Shown here: positions 29,438-39,834 of the stretch, piece after piece
Layout of the letters: the number at the start of each line of letters is the position of its first letter
Position numbering within the stretch: the stretch's first letter is position 1
Assembly (NCBI GenBank): GCA_024803745.1
Contig: JANJXV010000039.1
Span: 9,454,001-9,518,000 of the forward strand
DNA from: Megascapheus bottae
Lineage: Eukaryota > Chordata > Mammalia > Rodentia > Geomyidae
Length of the DNA stretch: 64,000 bases
Reading direction: 5' to 3'
Position numbers and translations under genes: made by a program
Notes under the pieces: model-generated
Databases searched by the model: none
Told to the model about the DNA's origin: nothing
What the model saw: only the letters and a program-made list of their open reading frames with translations

Positions 29438-31125
29438 TTTTCTTCTCCACCCCTCTTCCCAGCCCCAACATGCACACACCTTGCAACCAAGACAAGACAC
29501 ATGGAAAATATCCAGACTCTCAAGAAAGACCCCTAGGGTGGGGGAGGAGAGGGGACATGGGACTAAGGTCTTATTGCCACCTCTCTCCATTCTAGCAGAA
29601 GAGGGACCCAGAGAAAGCCATTTTGTCACCCACTGAACTGAATTTCAGTTCAAAGAGACTTTTGACCAATTCACATTCTAGTCATTTATGGCTCTCATTT
29701 CAGCATAGCCTGGGTCATAGCTAGGTTTACACTGCCCCCCTTTCCAGCTGGGCCCTGGACAGGCAGGAAGAAACCAGAGGGCTAGCAGCTTGTACCTCTC
29801 TCTCTCTCTGCACTTGTCCTCAAGGCTGCAGAGTAACCCTTAGCAATGCCTAGAACAGGCAGCCTTCCTGTATACCTTCCTGTACCTGTCCTGCTGTGTC
29901 TACAGGCCCCAGCCCATCCAAGAAAGGGTCTCCTGTAACAGGCCGACTGAGGCAATCTGGCCCTTCTCATATCGTCAAGAGATCTAGTCCCAGTACCATC
30001 TTTCTGCCATGGCTGTCCTGGAAGAGGCAGACACCAGATGAACCCCAATTGTGACAACCCCTCCCCCAAAAAAACCATCCTAGCCAAACAAGGGAAGGCA
30101 GACCTCACCTCTTTCCTGGTTCAGAGAGTCCCTGGTGTATGTAGATTTTTTTTTCCACCATCACAGAAAAAGAAAGCGAACCCTTTCCACCTCTTTACCA
30201 TGATGGTGTTTGCCGAAATTACATTCTTTGAAATTCTGAAACCTTCACCTCCCTACCTGCGTGGTTAACGTATCCCTCTCCCCCTGCTTTCTCCCCCCAC
30301 CCTCACCCTCTGTGCTGTGTCTTGCCGCCTCCTCACCCATGGCTGCCCTTGGCAAAGAAAAGGCCACAAGCTCAGTGAGGAGGCGGTGGCGTGCCCCACC
30401 ACCCTGGGAACGGAGAAGGCAGAGGCCCGCCGCCTGCCCAGAGGCTGGGACAGGCCACGGCTTGCTAGGCCCCAAACAAACCCTTTCTAGGTTCAGTGTA
30501 GATTCCAGTTTTTCTTGTTTGCAGGGACTGATCCCTGCTTTCTGCCCCCCCACCACACACCCCATTGCCCCCCAAAACATGAGATTGTAGGATAAATGAA
30601 AGAGGGTGACCCTCTTGATCTCTCCCCAGCTTGTTTTCCTCCAACTTCTCCTATCCCTGATTGAGGAATGGGAAGGAGGAAGCTTTATCAACACTGTCAG
30701 CTCACAGACAGGTACTCCCCCCCCCCCAGTAAGTCCAGAGGGTGGTTCTGGGGATCAAAAAGACGGATCTAATCACGTTATGCCTCAGGAACGGGATGGG
30801 AAAAGTGGGGCCTCTGTGCTGTGGTCCAAACTGGTCATAGCTCAGGCCTTCAGTCTTAAGTGAGATAAATCTACCAGGCTTCTGCATGGCTAACCAAAAA
30901 GGTCCTCTACAGAATGCCACCTCTGGATGCTCCCTGTAGCATTCAGCATGGATGCGTGCGCCCTCTCTCTCCCTCTCTCTCTCTCTCTCTCCCCTGATTT
31001 CCACCTTGATAAAGAAAGACTGCGCAAAGACCCTGGATGCATTCCCAGTCGGAATTGGGGACTCATTCCACTGCTCCATCCTATAATGTCTGGCTGACAG
31101 GCACAATTTAAAGAAAAAAAAGGGG
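29438..31125. other. Unique 3' flank of CEBPA
   Basis: 1.7 kb of non-repeat sequence apart from a (CT)n run at about 30964-30992. No exon supported; ORFs on either strand lack recognisable domains. Retention free of SINEs suggests possible regulatory content 3.5-5 kb from the promoter. Confidence 0.5.
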
Positions 31126-31129
31126 GACA

Positions 31130-31335
31130 GGGGCAGGCACTAAGTGGCTCATGTCTGTCATCCTAGCTACTCAGGAGGCTGAGAGCTGAGGATCATGGTT
31201 AGTTAGTCTGCACAAGAAATTGTGTGAGACTCTCATTGCCAATAAACTAGCAAAAACTTACAAGTAGAGCTACGGCTTAAGGGGTAAAATGCTAGTCTTG
31301 AGAAAGAAAAAAACCACCAACAACAACAACAACGC
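31130..31335 (+). mobile_element. Composite SINE, 3'-truncated, (AAC)n end
   Basis: Forward copy whose tail is (AAC)n at about 31314-31333. The B-box end of the right half is missing. Confidence 0.7.
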
Positions 31336-32009
31336 AGGGACACTGCCTGCACATGCGCCCGCATACACACCAAGTCCAAAGTGTGATAAAAGGGCAACAA
31401 CTTTGACCCCGCCCCCCGTCCCCAGCACACACTTGATGAAGGCAGCCCCTATTGAATGTAGCCCCAAGATGCCCAGATGTTTGTACCTTTGCAGAACTAA
31501 CAATGCCCACCTTTCTCTGAAGGACCCTTGGGAGGCCTGAGCCTCTCCTCACCCCTACCCCACCCCACCCCACCTCAACAAGGGAACCAGATTTCAGGAA
31601 AAGAATCAGGACAGAAAGGGAGAAAGGGAGGTGGCTCCTTTGCCACCTGATGGCTTTATACTGTCACAGGCATGTCATCCTTATCTCTTGGATCTCCTGG
31701 GAATTTGTGAGCATGGGGTTGGGCCCTGACACCTGCCCTGAGCCACTGGGTTCTGGTGAGGAGTTTGTCTGCCTCTCCCAGATCTCCTGTCCCAGTGCCT
31801 TCCCACAAGCCGATTTCACAACAGGGGAGGCAGCTCCTGCAGTGAAGGTCAAGGATGGGGGACCAGTGGAGAGGCTTGTCATTCTAGGGCACTCACAGGC
31901 CTTCTGCAGAAATGAAGGGGAGCCCTTGCCTGGACAGTGGGGCCTCTCTGTTGATTTTTTCTCCCAGCTGTTTTTTTTTCTTTTTCTTTTCTTTTCTCCC
32001 CTCTTTAAA
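31336..32009. other. Unique intergenic block
   Basis: Non-repeat sequence with a C-rich (CCCCA)n patch at 31551-31573. No gene supported. Confidence 0.45.
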
Positions 32010-32225
32010 TAAAGAGCTACTCAGGAGGCTGGAATCTGAGGAGCAAAGTTCAAAGACAGTCTGCGCAAGAAAGTTCCTAAGATTCTTCACTTTTAGGAAA
32101 CACCAAAAAGCTGGAAGTGGAGCTGTGGCTCAAGTGGTAGAGGGCTAATCTTGAACAAAAAAAAGCTCAGGGATAGCACCCAGGCTCTCAGTTCAAACCA
32201 CAGAACCAGCACTATACAAATAAAT
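32010..32225 (+). mobile_element. Composite SINE, 5'-truncated
   Basis: Starts inside the B1-like half at 'gctactcaggaggctg' and runs to an A/T-rich tail. Confidence 0.75.
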
Positions 32226-32240
32226 AGTAAAAAGAAAAAG

Positions 32241-32428
32241 TCTTGGAATATGGCTTAGCAGTAAAGTGCTTGCCTAGCATGCATGAAGCCCTGGGTTTGA
32301 TTTCTCAGTACCACATACACAGAAAAAGCTGGAAGTGGCACTGTGGCTCAAGTGGTAGAATGCTAGTCTTGAGCACAGAGATACTCAGAGACAGAGCCCA
32401 GGCCCTGAGTTCAAGCCTCAGGACCTTT
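32241..32428 (+). mobile_element. ID-type dimeric SINE, diverged
   Basis: Forward copy with substitutions in both A and B boxes ('ggtttgatttct'). Confidence 0.75.
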
Positions 32429-32456
32429 AGAAGATGATTTGACTTGTTTTTGTCTG

Positions 32457-32530
32457 TCTCTCTTTCCCTCCCTCCCTCCCTCCCTCCCTCCCTCCCTTCC
32501 TTCCTTCCTTCCTTTCTCTCTCCCCTCTCT
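32457..32530. repeat. (TCCC)n(TTCC)n simple repeat
   Basis: Tetranucleotide pyrimidine repeat in the tail position of the reverse SINE that follows. Confidence 0.9.
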
Positions 32531-32539
32531 TGCTCTCTT

Positions 32540-32895
32540 TTTGAACTCAGGGATTTGAACTCAGGACTTTGGGCCTTATCCCTGAGCTCTTTTGCTCAAG
32601 GCTAGTAGTCCAGACTTGGAGGAACAGAGCCACTTCTGTTTTTCTGGTGGTCGACTGGAGATAAGAGTCTCAGATTTAATGGGTACCAAGACATGTGAAA
32701 GGTATCAATGTATGTGAATTAATGCACCTTCTATCTGGCAAATATCATGTAACCCTTTTATTAATTACAATAAAAAATATTAAAAAAAAAGAGTCTCAGA
32801 TTTTCCTGCCCAGGCTAGCTTTGCACGTTGATCCTCAGATCTCCGCCTCCTGAGTAGCTAGGATTGTAGATTTATACCACAGTGCCCGGCTTGCT
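32540..32895 (-). mobile_element. Reverse composite SINE split by a short L1 tail
   Basis: The outer copy lies at 32540-32677 and 32791-32895. 'gagtctcagattt' is present at both break points. Confidence 0.8.
32678..32790 (+). mobile_element. Short L1 3' tail with 13-bp TSD
   Basis: 113 bp from 'aatgggtaccaagac' to an A-rich end. The TSD 'gagtctcagattt' lies at 32665-32677 and 32791-32803. The body matches the complement of the element at 36800-36935. Confidence 0.85.
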
Positions 32896-32981
32896 TGCCT
32901 GCTTTCTCTTTCCCTTCACATTATGAAGTGGCTACTTTCAGTAAAGAGACTCAACTCCTTCCCTAATAAAGGGCTTTATTT

Positions 32982-33185
32982 TTTTTCCTTTATTGAGATT
33001 GAGTAATTACACACATAATCATTTTACATTCACACTGACAAGAATCATCATTCTAATTTACAAAGTTTATGAATAATGAAAAATGCAAAGACCGCAAGCT
33101 AACTCTTTGCACATTATTGATAAAATTATTTTTTCCTTATCAGGTGCTATGAACAGTTGTTCCTGTTGCTTACTATTAGCTGTTC
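32982..33185 (-). mobile_element. Retroposed fragment (probably L1) flanked by 15-bp direct repeats
   Basis: AT-rich segment with a T-rich left edge (complement of a poly-A tail). 'taaagggctttattt' precedes it (32967-32981) and follows it (33186-33200). Confidence 0.6.
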
Positions 33186-33200
33186 TAAAGGGCTTTATTT

Positions 33201-33403
33201 ATTTATTTATTTATTTTTGCCAGTCCTGGGCTTGAGCTCAGGGCCTGAGCCCTGTCCTTGGACTTTCTCAAGGCTAGCACTCTACCACTTGAGCCTCAGC
33301 ACCACTTCCGGCTTTTGTCTACGTATGTGGTACCAAGGAATCGAACCCGGGTCTTCGTGCATGCTAGGCAAGCACTTTAACCACTAGGCCAAACTCCCAG
33401 CCC
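33201..33403 (-). mobile_element. ID-type dimeric SINE, same target as its neighbour
   Basis: Reverse, well-preserved copy with an (ATTT)n head. TSD 'ctaaagggctttattt' at 33185-33200 and 33404-33419, so the target repeat of the previous insertion was reused. Confidence 0.9.
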
Positions 33404-33419
33404 CTAAAGGGCTTTATTT

Positions 33420-33645
33420 TTGTGCATTTTCGTGCCAGCACTGGAGTTTGAACTCAGGGTCCTTTAGCTTTTTCTGCTCAAGGATTATCTCACTACCTCC
33501 ACTTCTGCCTTTTTTTTTTTTTGCTGGTTAATTAGAGATAAAGAGTTTCAACAGCTTTTCCTTTCCTGGCTAGCTTTAAACCTGGATCCTCAGCTCTCAA
33601 CCTCCTGAGAAGCTAGAATTGCAGACATATAATTACCAGCACCCA
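33420..33645 (-). mobile_element. Reverse composite SINE, diverged
   Basis: Right half shortened. Poly-T run inside at 33509-33520. B1-like end recognisable. Confidence 0.65.
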
Positions 33646-34361
33646 GAAAGATAATCTTTCTTGATTCTGGTATCTCATCATCCTACCTCTCCCTCTCCCT
33701 CCCTCCCTCCCCTAACCAGGCCCCTCCCAGCAGATGGAGCATTTGACGTACGCCTAGACATAGGAAAGATACCAATTCACTATCAAACATTCTAGTCCCA
33801 TCCCAGAGCAATTAAAAAAACCAGATGGGATCTTGGGAAAAATAGCATTAATAACTCGAACAATCTGTGCAAGCCAGCAGGAGATCAGGAGCCTCAAACA
33901 AGGGATGGGGTGGGTAGAGAAAGAAGACTGGGACACTGGAGCAGGAACTTGTGGTAGCCAAGAGTGCCACATCTGGTCACAGCTGGGATGTCCCCTCTGG
34001 CCCATGCTAGGTCACTGGGCACCCTCTTGGGTCTGATGATTTGCAGACAAGCGCCAGACAAATGTGGAATCCATTAGTTCAACAAGCCACAGCCTCAACC
34101 AGCCCCATTCTGGCACCCTAGAGAACTTGAACTTCTCTTTTGTTTTTATTTATGATTTTTCTTGACTTCCTGGCCCCACCCACTACCAACAGACCTCCCT
34201 GGACATATGGCTTTTTTCAAGATTCTTTTTATTTGTTCTGCCCACATCTACTGCCTGGGATGACAATAGCCAGGAAGATGGTGTTGGGGGGAGGGGACCC
34301 CACAGATGCTTGAGTCCCAGGAGCTCTTTCCTTAGAATGTAAAATAGCAGGGTATCTGTCC
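33646..34361. other. Unique block, candidate regulatory sequence
   Basis: About 700 bp without SINEs, 7.7-8.4 kb downstream of the promoter. AT-rich, low-CpG text at 33740-33870 is unlike the flanking repeats. No motif cluster strong enough to name a factor. Confidence 0.4.
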
Positions 34362-34595
34362 CTTGGCTCAAGCCTGTAATCCTAGTTCCTAAGGGGGCTG
34401 AGATATAGAGGATCATGGTTCAAAGCCAGCCCCAAGGTAGGAAAGTCTGTGAGATTCTCATCTTCAACAAACCACCAAAAAAAGCTGGCAGTGGCACTGT
34501 GGCTCAAGTGGTAATTAGTCTTGAGCAAAATAAGCTCAAGGACAGCACCCACGACATGAGTTCAAGCCCCAGGCCTGACACACACTGACAGACAC
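34362..34595 (+). mobile_element. Composite SINE
   Basis: Forward copy with both halves and a (CACA/GACA)-rich tail. Confidence 0.75.
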
Positions 34596-34764
34596 AAAAA
34601 GTGTAATTTCTGTTGTTCTCAGGCTCGCTCTAGGCCAAGGCAAGAAGTTAGGTTCTTCCAGCCTCTCCTATACTTCCACAGTAGCTGCTTTTGTCCAGAG
34701 TGCATTCTGGGGTGGTGCCAACCTGGGGCATACTTTCAGAAGGTGTTTTTCTTTTTACTTTCCT

Positions 34765-34851
34765 TTTATTCTGTCCTTCCCCCTAGGTACCAAGGATAAA
34801 TTTAAGGCTTAACACATGCTAGACAAATGCTCTACTGCTGAGCTACATCCA

Positions 34852-34853
<2 letters not shown>
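34765..34853 (-). mobile_element. Old monomeric ID-like fragment
   Basis: Reverse piece with the complement of an ID core ('cacatgctagacaaatgctc', then 'tactgctgagctacatcc') that differs from the dimeric family and lacks the right half. Confidence 0.55.
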
Positions 34854-34854
<1 letters not shown>

Positions 34855-34892
<38 letters not shown>

Positions 34893-34985
34893 CTTATACT
34901 GGGGCTTGAACTCAAGGACTACGCCCTTGATTAGCTCCTTCCCTCAAAGCTGGTGCTCTAACCGCTTTAGTCAAACTTGTACTTG
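34855..34985 (-). mobile_element. (TG)n and right-half SINE fragment
   Basis: (TG)n at about 34855-34889 followed by a reverse right-half piece that ends near 34970. Confidence 0.65.
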
Positions 34986-35009
34986 AGGATGTATTGTTGT
35001 TGTTGTTGT

Positions 35010-35200
35010 TTTCTGCCAGTCCTGGGGTTTGAACTCAGGGCCTGATCACTGTCCTTGGGGTTTACCAAGGCTAGAGCATTACCACTTGAGCCACAGCCCC
35101 ACTTCCAGCTTTTTCTGTGTGTGTGGTACCAAGGAATCAAACCCGGGTCTTCGCGCATCCTAGGCAAGCACTTTAACCACTAGGCCACACTCCCAGCCCA
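35010..35200 (-). mobile_element. ID-type dimeric SINE
   Basis: Reverse copy headed by (TTG)n instead of poly-T. Both halves are complete. Confidence 0.85.
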
Positions 35201-35451
35201 TGGATGTGTTTTAAGGAAGGAAAGCTATGTGCTGGGGAGAAAGATGCTTTCACCCAAACACACCTGGCCACTTCCTGCCCTGGACTACCCAGTCACAGGA
35301 GGCCAAGCAAGACAGGAGCGACCCCAAAGGATTAATAGGTGTTACTGGTGTTCTTAGAGAGAATGGCAACCAGGACACTGTGGGGATGAAGACCAGAAAC
35401 AGATCTTTGAGTCCTCAAGAATCACAAAAGATGCTCCTCTTCCTTTTCTTC
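35201..35451. other. Unique intergenic sequence
   Basis: Short non-repeat stretch. No supported feature. Confidence 0.4.
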
Positions 35452-35684
35452 TCTTTGTTATTGTTGGTTGTGGAGCTTGAACCCTGTCAGGGCCTGGGTT
35501 CTGTCCCTGAGCTCTTTTGTTCAAGGCTAGCACTCTACCACTTTTGAGCCATAGTGCCACTGCTGGTGATTCATTGAAAATAAGAGTCTCACAGCCTTTC
35601 CTGCCCATGCTGGCTTTGAACCATGATCCGAAGATCTCAGCCTCCTGAGTAGCTAGGTTGACAGGTATGAATTACCAGCGGTGG
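35452..35684 (-). mobile_element. Reverse composite SINE
   Basis: Both halves present. Head is a short (TTG)n. Confidence 0.75.
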
Positions 35685-35989
35685 CTTCTGCTTTTTGGTG
35701 GCATCGGGAAGAAGTTTGAACTCAAGGACTCACACTTCCTAGGCAGGTATTCTGTGAGCCCAATCGTGCTTTTAGTCCTGCTAGCTTCAGTTACTTTTTG
35801 GATAGACTCTCTCATTTTCGCTCAGACAAGCCTGGATCACATCCTTCCTGTTTACGTTTTCTGTGGAGCTAGGAATCACCTGTCACAAGTGAATCACCTG
35901 TCACTTGTCACCACAACCCCTATGAGTTTGAGATGACGTCTCAATAACTTTCTCCCTGGGCTGTTCTGGAACTGTTATCCTCTCTCTCA
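35685..35989 (-). mobile_element. Heavily degraded SINE-like sequence
   Basis: Pieces such as 'gaagtttgaactcaagg' and 'gacgtctcaataactttctc' recall the divergent reverse family, but most of the interval is unrecognisable. Confidence 0.35.
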
Positions 35990-36218
35990 ATAGAGAGAGA
36001 AGAGAGGCTGGGAGTTTGGCCTAGTGGTTAAAGTGCTTGCCTAGCATGCATGAAGACCCAGGTTCGATTCCTCGGTACCACATACATAGAAAAAAGCCAG
36101 AAATGGTGCTGAGGCTCAAGTGGTAGAGCTCTGGCCTTGAGAAAATCCAAGGACAGTGCTCAGGCCCTGAGCTCAAGCCCAGGACTGGCAAAAAAAAAAA
36201 AATAGAGAGAGAAGAGAG
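35990..36218 (+). mobile_element. ID-type dimeric SINE with 17-bp TSD
   Basis: Forward copy (body 36007-36201). 'atagagagagaagagag' is present at 35990-36006 and 36202-36218. Nearly consensus, so probably young. Confidence 0.92.
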
Positions 36219-36325
36219 ATGTGTAGGGCTGGAGGCATGGCTCAGTTGGGAGAGCCAAATCAGCCAATGAGTTAAAGAGTTCGGTCCTGAGTTTGAGTCT
36301 CAGTCTTGAACAAAAAGAAGAAGAT
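36219..36325 (+). mobile_element. Second tRNA-like SINE family (monomeric)
   Basis: 'ggctggaggcatggctcag' starts a tRNA-like monomer with a B-box-like 'tgagtttgagtctcag' and an A-rich tail. The only other copy I see is at 44606-44690. Confidence 0.6.
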
Positions 36326-36345
36326 GAAGAAATTCTCTTTTTTTC

Positions 36346-36540
36346 TTTTTCCAGTCCTGGGGCTCGAACTTGGGTCCTGGGCTTTGTCCCTGAACTTCTC
36401 TGTGCTGAAGGCTAGCATTCTACCACTTGAGCCACAGCATCACTTCTGGCTCTTTCTGTTCACGTGATACTAAGGAATCAAACCCAGGGCTTCATGCATA
36501 CTAGGCAAGCACTCTACTACTAAGCCACATTCCCAGTCCC
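36346..36540 (-). mobile_element. ID-type dimeric SINE, diverged
   Basis: Reverse copy with a C/T-rich head and many substitutions. Ends at 'ccacattcccagtccc'. Confidence 0.8.
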
Positions 36541-36617
36541 AAGAAGAAGGCATTCTTGTAATTCCAAGTAGCTGGATTGCAAGGGTGCAAGGGTGAAGTT
36601 CCGTGCCTGGGCAGGAT

Positions 36618-36620
36618 TTT

Positions 36621-36668
<48 letters not shown>

Positions 36669-36698
36669 TTTCTTTCTTTCTTTCTTTCTCTTTCTTTC
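36618..36698. repeat. (TTTC)n simple repeat
   Basis: Tetranucleotide run in the tail position of the reverse ID-type SINE that follows. Confidence 0.9.
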
Positions 36699-36796
36699 TG
36701 CCAGTCCTGGGCTTGAACTCAGGGCTTGAGCACTGACCTTGGGCTTTCTCAAGGCTAGAGCTCTACCACTTGAGCCACAGCACCACTTCTGGCTTT

Positions 36797-36834
<38 letters not shown>

Positions 36835-37034
36835 AATTAGTAAGAGTGTTACATGATATTTGCCAGATAGAAGGTGCATTAATTCACATACATTGATACC
36901 CTTTCACATGTCTTGGTACCCATTACCCTCCCCCCCACTTCTGGCTTTTCTATGTCTGTGCTACCGAGGAATCGAACCTGGGCCTTCGTGCATGCTAGGC
37001 AAGCACTCTACCACTAGGCCAAATTCCTGGCCCC
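36699..37034 (-). mobile_element. ID-type dimeric SINE split by a short L1 tail
   Basis: The outer copy lies at 36699-36799 and 36936-37034. The 16-bp 'cacttctggcttttct' is duplicated at 36784-36799 and 36936-36951. Confidence 0.9.
36800..36935 (-). mobile_element. Short L1 3' tail with 16-bp TSD and (TA)n
   Basis: Reverse copy: (TA)n in the tail at 36803-36828, then the complement of the same sequence found at 32678-32790, ending in a C-rich run (the complement of a G-rich tract). Confidence 0.88.
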
Positions 37035-37106
37035 CAGAATATTTCTTAAGCAAGCAAATTACCATTCTTAACTTGATGGCTAAAAAAAAAACCCCAATCT
37101 TTATTA

Positions 37107-37235
37107 AGTATGGTGGTACATGCCTCTAAAGCTCATGTATTTGGGAGTGTGGGGCGGGGCGGGGGATGATACTGAGAAAGATGACTGCAAATTCAAGGCC
37201 AGCCTAGGTGCTGTCATCAAGTGAAATAATAATAA
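37107..37235 (+). mobile_element. B1-like monomer
   Basis: 'gtatggtggtacatgcc' and 'caaattcaaggccagcctagg' match a stand-alone B1 (7SL-derived) rather than the composite family. (AAT)n tail at 37227-37236. Confidence 0.55.
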
Positions 37236-37296
37236 TAGTTCTTTTTTTTTTTTTCAAAAGAACTGGGAAAAAAAAAAAAAAGAACTGGGAACTTGA

Positions 37297-37550
37297 GGCC
37301 AGGAGTTTGGCCTAGTGGTAGAGTGCTTACCTAGCATGCTTGAAGACCCGGGTTCCATTCCTTGGTATCACATTCATAGAAAAAGCCAGAAATGGTGCTG
37401 TGGCTCAAGTGGTAGAGCACTAGCCTTGAGAAAGTCCAAGGACAGTGCTCAGGCCCTGAGTTCAAGCCCCAGGACTGGAAAAAAAAAAAGGACCAAGAGC
37501 TTTAAACCTGTCACCCTAACTACTCAGGAGACTAAGATCTAAGGATCTCC
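37297..37550 (+). mobile_element. ID-type SINE followed by a truncated composite SINE
   Basis: The forward ID-type copy (37297-37490) adjoins a left-half piece (37491-37550) that stops after 'gatctaaggatct'. Confidence 0.75.
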
Positions 37551-38035
37551 TCATTTACGTGGGGTCATGGCCTCATGTACCCCTCTGGGTAGAGAGGATG
37601 GGGACCAGAAGGTGTCAAGAAAGGATGGGGTGTCAAGTCTCCAAGGAACAGCTTTGACCTTCCCTATCAGGTTAGAACCCGTCTGGAATAGCCCTGATTT
37701 GAGTGATTTACAATTTGCAAACACGTTTTATTTGATTCCTGAGTTTTGTGAGAGTAATTACAGTGAGTAAAGCATGACAAATCACTCCCAAACCCTGTGT
37801 CTACTCGTGCTGAAGAAATGTGTTTGCTTCACAGATTTTGCCGAGTGCGGTAACATTTTAAAAATAGACTCATTCACTCTACTCCAGAGCAATTTGTTTC
37901 AAATGCTGCCACTAATTTGATTTTAATCTCATATTTAAGATTTGTGTGACCACATACCCACTGAGGTATAGGACAAAACCTGGCAAAAGTTGAATGAGTC
38001 TTAATCCTGAGAATACACTGGACAAAGGATTTATC
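37551..38035. promoter_or_regulatory. AT-rich unique block, candidate enhancer (+12 kb)
   Basis: About 480 bp without repeats. It contains 'atttgcaaa' (C/EBP- or POU-like) at 37714-37722 and a RUNX-type 'gaccaca' at 37948-37954. The text looks like conserved non-coding DNA, but conservation was not measured. Confidence 0.35.
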
Positions 38036-38040
38036 CTGGA

Positions 38041-38275
38041 AAGCCTATTTCTCACACCTGTAATCCTAGATGCTCAAGAGGCTGAGATCTGTAGATCGCA
38101 GTTCAAAACCAGCCTGAGCAGGAAGGTCTGTAACACTCCTCTCCAGTGACCCACCAGAAAACTGAAAGTGGAGCTGTGAGTTAAAATGGTAGAGTGCTAG
38201 CCTTGAGTGAAAAAGCTCAGGGATAGCATCCAAACCCTGAGTTCAAGCCCCATGATTAAACAACAACAACAACAA
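38041..38275 (+). mobile_element. Composite SINE
   Basis: Forward copy ending in (CAA)n. Confidence 0.8.
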
Positions 38276-38286
38276 AAATTATTCCA

Positions 38287-38400
38287 GAATCAGATGTCGG
38301 TGGCACTCTGGCTTCAAGTGTTAGAGTGCTAGCCTTGAGCTGAAGAGCTCAGGGACAGCGCCTAGGCCCAGAGTTCTAGCTCCACAAGCAACAACAACAA
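38287..38400 (+). mobile_element. Free-standing right module
   Basis: Right tRNA-like half only, again ending in (CAA)n like its neighbour at 38041, which suggests a partial local duplication. Confidence 0.6.
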
Positions 38401-38445
38401 AAAATTATCCTAGAACAATTTTAGGTATTTATTTAATTTTTTTTT

Positions 38446-38654
38446 TGTTCTTTGACAAACCTGGAACTTGATCTCAGGAGCTAGATACCATAGCTTAGCT
38501 TTTTCACTCAAGGCCATACCTCTACTTCTGGCTTTTTGCTGGTTCATTAGAGATGAGTCTCGCAAACTTTTCTGTTCAGGTTGACTTCCAGCTTGGATCC
38601 TCAGATCTCAGCCTCCGTGAATAGGTTGGCAAGCATAAGCCACCAGTGCCAGCC
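38446..38654 (-). mobile_element. Reverse composite SINE, diverged
   Basis: Poly-T head. The right half has lost the A-box side. B1-like end present. Confidence 0.7.
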
Positions 38655-38798
38655 TTCCCACAACAATTTTAAGTCATACTAATGCTTTAAATAGAACCTC
38701 TTTAAGCCTGGCAAATGCTATTTGCCTAGTGACAGGGCAGCGACCTGAACATCGCCAAGGTTCTCCTACACAGTCTAGCATTTAGTAGGACTGTTCCA

Positions 38799-38991
38799 TT
38801 GCCAGTCCTGAGGCTTGAACTCAAGGGCCTGGGCTCTGTCCCTGTGCCTCTCTGTGCTCAAAGCCAGCACTTTCCCACTTGAGCCACAGAGCCACTTCCT
38901 GCTTTTTTTGCTTATGTGGTACTGAGGAATTGAACCCAGGACTTCATGCATGCTAGGAAAGTACTCTACCAATAAGCCACACCCCCAGCCC
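38799..38991 (-). mobile_element. ID-type dimeric SINE
   Basis: Reverse copy. 'ttagtaggact' occurs before it (near 38785) and directly after it (near 38994), a probable 11-bp TSD. Confidence 0.85.
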
Positions 38992-39150
38992 CCTTAGTAG
39001 GACTTTTGTAAGAATACACTTGTGGAATGAAGGAACCCCGGGTACCCTGATTTAGATATGTTATTCTGAACCAGGTTTTGGAAGGAAGTTGCTTTTGGGT
39101 TTTTTTTTTGTGGGTTTTTTTGCGTGTTTCTGTTGTTATTGGTGGTGGTG

Positions 39151-39384
39151 GTAGTCGTGGGGCTTGAACTCAGGGCCTAGGTGCTTTCCCTAGCATCTTG
39201 AGTTTTTTTACTCAAGGCTAGCACTCTACCACTTTGAGCCACCGTGCCACTTCTGGTTTTCCAGTGGTTTATTGAAGGTAAGAATCTCACAGACTTTCCT
39301 GCCTGGGCTGGCTTTGAACTGTGATCTTCAGATCTCAGCCTCCTGAGCAGCCAGGATGACAGGCGTGAGCCACCAGCACCCAGC
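39151..39384 (-). mobile_element. Reverse composite SINE
   Basis: Well-preserved copy headed by a T/G-rich run with (GGT)n. Confidence 0.85.
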
Positions 39385-39790
39385 AGGAAGTTATTTATTC
39401 TTGGTGACAACGCCATGTTTCTCATCCCACCCTGGTGATGGCCCTTGAGATGGATCACCTGTGCGGGGGACAAAATGAATCTTGGCCTTTCACTCACTGT
39501 GGGGTCTCACCCCAGCCTCTTGGTTTCTCTGCATTTCAGTGTCCTTCTATGCAAATACATTCAGAGTTAGTAGCACGGCTTGAGGGTGTTGTGAAAGGGA
39601 AAACAGGCCAAGCTTGTGTGACACTTGGCTTAAGCCAACAATTCCCACGTGGGGGGATGGGCCCAGCAGTAGTCCAACCTCTGTCCCCAAAAAACTCCAG
39701 TAGATTAATAGTCCTCCAGATAACTTAGGGTGAAATCTTTGTCCCAGATACCCAAGGAAATGTAGTTGAGATTCGCTCTCCACCATCCAC
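39385..39790. other. Unique intergenic block
   Basis: About 400 bp of non-repeat sequence about 13.6 kb downstream of the promoter. No specific motif cluster recognised. Confidence 0.4.
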
Positions 39791-39795
39791 CATAA

Positions 39796-39796
<1 letters not shown>

Positions 39797-39834
<38 letters not shown>

